A stretch of DNA of 14,965 bases, taken from the NCBI GenBank assembly GCA_001515955.1, contig LOES01000250.1, positions 1 through 14,965 of the forward strand, written 5' to 3'. Position 1 is the first letter of the stretch. The number at the start of each line of letters is the position of its first letter. Shown in pieces: positions 13,506 to 14,965 of this stretch. Below the pieces are notes generated by a model. It was not told where the DNA came from, searched no databases, and saw only the letters and a program-made list of their open reading frames with translations. The position numbers were made by a program, and so were the translations under genes. Source of the stretch: Clostridia bacterium BRH_c25. GTDB taxonomy: Bacteria > Bacillota_A > Clostridia > Lutisporales > Lutisporaceae.

Positions 13506-13736
13506 GTCTTTCTTGAGACTCTTTACTATAATGATGTCTTCGGCTTTATTTTTTGCATCCGGGGCAATGTCAGGCTCGGTGGGTTGGAGGGCGAAATTAA
13601 GATGTAAAAATATATATGGAATAGTTATGCAGAATATGGGAACCATATCCTAAAATTTCCGTCTAATATGACAGTATATGAAAAATATATGCTTGCATAA
13701 TAGACATGAAAATAGTTTTAGGGGAGTGAAGGATTA
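13506..13736. other. Gene-free stretch before the propeller gene, with a GC-richer patch
   Basis: No gene is supported here. Bases 13556-13602 are clearly richer in G and C than the A/T-rich flanks and contain no recognisable RNA or repeat. CATAAT (13696-13701) may be a -10 for the downstream gene, but no -35 at proper spacing is seen. AGGGGAG (13720-13726), with GAAGG just after it, supplies the ribosome binding site of the propeller gene. Confidence 0.4.
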
Positions 13737-14965
13737 ATGAATAATAACGGGAAAACCATCAGGAGCTACTTTATTGGTTTGCTGGCAATCTGCATTGCTT
13801 TGCCTGTTTTTACCTTTGCATGGGATGATACTTACATTGAACTGCCCGAGCGTGTCGGAACCTCTTCGGGAATTGCAATAGAGGTTCCCTTTGATTCTGC
13901 GCTTATGGCTTCAACAGTCAGCAGGAGCAATGTTTATGTAGCAGATGAGCAGGGAAGCAGGATACCCGTATCCAGAGAGATGGGAAGCGGCAATAAATCC
14001 ATAATAGTATCTCCTCTTGAGCAATATGAGGCGGGGAAGACCTATACCCTATACATAAGAAAAGCTGTAAAGTATGAAGCGGGAGGCGAAATAAAAAACG
14101 GCCTCAAGCTGAAGTTTACAGTAGCAAAAGCCGCAAAGGAGCCATTGCCGGCAATAGGAAGTGAAGAAAACCTGAAAAAGCTCCTGGAAGAAGCAGATCT
14201 GACAAACGATATTTTACTGTTCGGAACTCAAAAAATAAGAAACGGCGCAGCAGCTTTTGATAGTGCAGCGGCGGCACCTGCTGCAGCAGCTGAGAGCACA
14301 AGCAGTGCCAAAAGCATAGCTGAAACCGGTTCGGGGGATTACTCCACTACAAATGTGCAGGTGGAGGGAGTAGATGAAGCGGATATAGTTAAGACCGACG
14401 GTAAATATCTGTATCAGGTGAACAACAACAGGATAGTTGTGGCGGAAGTATATCCGGCAGACAAGATGAGGATAAAAAAGGTCATAGGGCTTGAAGAGGA
14501 AAATATTACTCCCATGGAGCTTTACCTGGATGACAAGCATCTTGTTGTAATAGGTTCGTCAAATGGCAGCATACCGGTGCATAGCTCCGGATCAAAACGA
14601 TTAATGCCTTCATATGACGGTTATTATCGGAACAACACGGTAAAAATGCTGATATACGATATCACCAACAAGGATAATATAAAGAAAGCAAGGGAAATAG
14701 AGCTGGAGGGAAGCTATCTGTCTTCAAGGAAGATAGGCTCCAAGCTATATCTTGTATCCAATAAGCACTTGAATTACTACAGAATATATGACACCGGTGA
14801 AGTGAATGATACTCCATCCTACAGGGATACTGCCATAAAAGAAGACTTTATAAATATTGACTATGGAAAGATAGGATACTTTCCGGATTCTATAGAGCCC
14901 AATTATATGATTGCAGCAGGTGTCGATCTTGATAGTCCCAAAGAAAGTGTCAATGTATCCACATA
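13737..14965 (+). CDS. Secreted Ig-like and beta-propeller domain protein (partial, runs off the window)
   Basis: 409 codons are visible without a stop; the 3' end is beyond the window. A signal peptide or membrane anchor (about 10-28, after a lysine/arginine start) leads to an Ig-like domain (about 31-130) of the bacterial SbsA type, with the usual VPFDSAL and TYTLYI strands. A helical segment and an alanine-rich linker (171-185) follow. From about 205 the sequence TTNVQVEGVDEADIVKTDG, then YLYQV, is the hallmark opening of the secreted C-terminal beta-propeller family, whose role is unknown but which is extracellular. The blades continue with repeats such as LYLDDKHLVVIGS and KIGSKLYLVSN. 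I checked the frame through to the end and saw no frameshift. The ATG follows AGGGGAG and GAAGG. Upstream lies the candidate small RNA. Confidence 0.88.
   Translation, partial: MNNNGKTIRSYFIGLLAICIALPVFTFAWDDTYIELPERVGTSSGIAIEVPFDSALMASTVSRSNVYVADEQGSRIPVSREMGSGNKSIIVSPLEQYEAGKTYTLYIRKAVKYEAGGEIKNGLKLKFTVAKAAKEPLPAIGSEENLKKLLEEADLTNDILLFGTQKIRNGAAAFDSAAAAPAAAAESTSSAKSIAETGSGDYSTTNVQVEGVDEADIVKTDGKYLYQVNNNRIVVAEVYPADKMRIKKVIGLEEENITPMELYLDDKHLVVIGSSNGSIPVHSSGSKRLMPSYDGYYRNNTVKMLIYDITNKDNIKKAREIELEGSYLSSRKIGSKLYLVSNKHLNYYRIYDTGEVNDTPSYRDTAIKEDFINIDYGKIGYFPDSIEPNYMIAAGVDLDSPKESVNVST

Noticed and set aside
13476..13646. A 56-codon open frame on the minus strand (starts MVPIFCITIPY)
   Set aside because: There is no proper ribosome binding site, its lysine run is the reverse of the terminator T-run, and its stop codon lies inside the terminator stem. 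Chance is more likely, though the frame spans the GC-richer patch.
14116..14540. Minus-strand open frames under the propeller gene
   Set aside because: They are antisense to a continuous, motif-bearing plus-strand gene and have no ribosome binding site or recognisable product.

Overview
This looks like a chromosomal segment of a low-GC, spore-forming Clostridia member. The support is: strong AGGAGG-type ribosome binding sites throughout, A/T-rich sigma-A-like promoters, U-tailed hairpin terminators, a Spo0E-like phosphatase that acts on the sporulation phosphorelay, and a secreted Ig-like/beta-propeller protein of a kind common in Clostridia. I do not name a species. No insertion sequence, phage gene, tRNA, rRNA or CRISPR array was seen.

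Left part (1-4922): a lipid kinase of the diacylglycerol kinase (YegS/BmrU) family on the plus strand converges on a 927-residue membrane kinase on the minus strand. The kinase joins an extracellular jelly-roll-like domain, a 7TM-DISM receptor region, a coiled coil, a PAS-like region, an HPt domain and a CheA-like ATPase. Upstream of it, also on minus, is a GNAT acetyltransferase ending in an A/T-rich terminator.

Centre (4923-8093): back-to-back promoters with overlapping -35 boxes drive the acetyltransferase leftwards and a telA-pepF pair rightwards (toxic anion resistance protein TelA and an M3 oligoendopeptidase). The telA promoter and leader share an unusual sequence module with those of the lipid kinase gene.

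Right part (8094-14965): a PNPOx-fold flavin protein (minus) and a membrane dipeptidase (plus) diverge from a 153-base promoter region. A 54-codon gene starting with TTG follows, with its own consensus promoter and terminator. Then come an ABC-F ATPase and a stand-alone SagB-type nitroreductase, probably one operon, followed by a Spo0E-like protein and a 62-residue orphan ending in a strong terminator. A perfect sigma-A promoter and a U-tailed terminator with a C-rich loop then enclose about 130 bases without a convincing ORF, a candidate small RNA. The last gene encodes a secreted protein with an Ig-like domain and a beta-propeller, cut by the window edge.

Most genes are housekeeping or envelope and stress functions that do not form one pathway. 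The points most worth a second look are the shared yegS/telA promoter-leader module, the candidate small RNA, the TTG-start small gene and the domain layout of the CheA-like membrane kinase.
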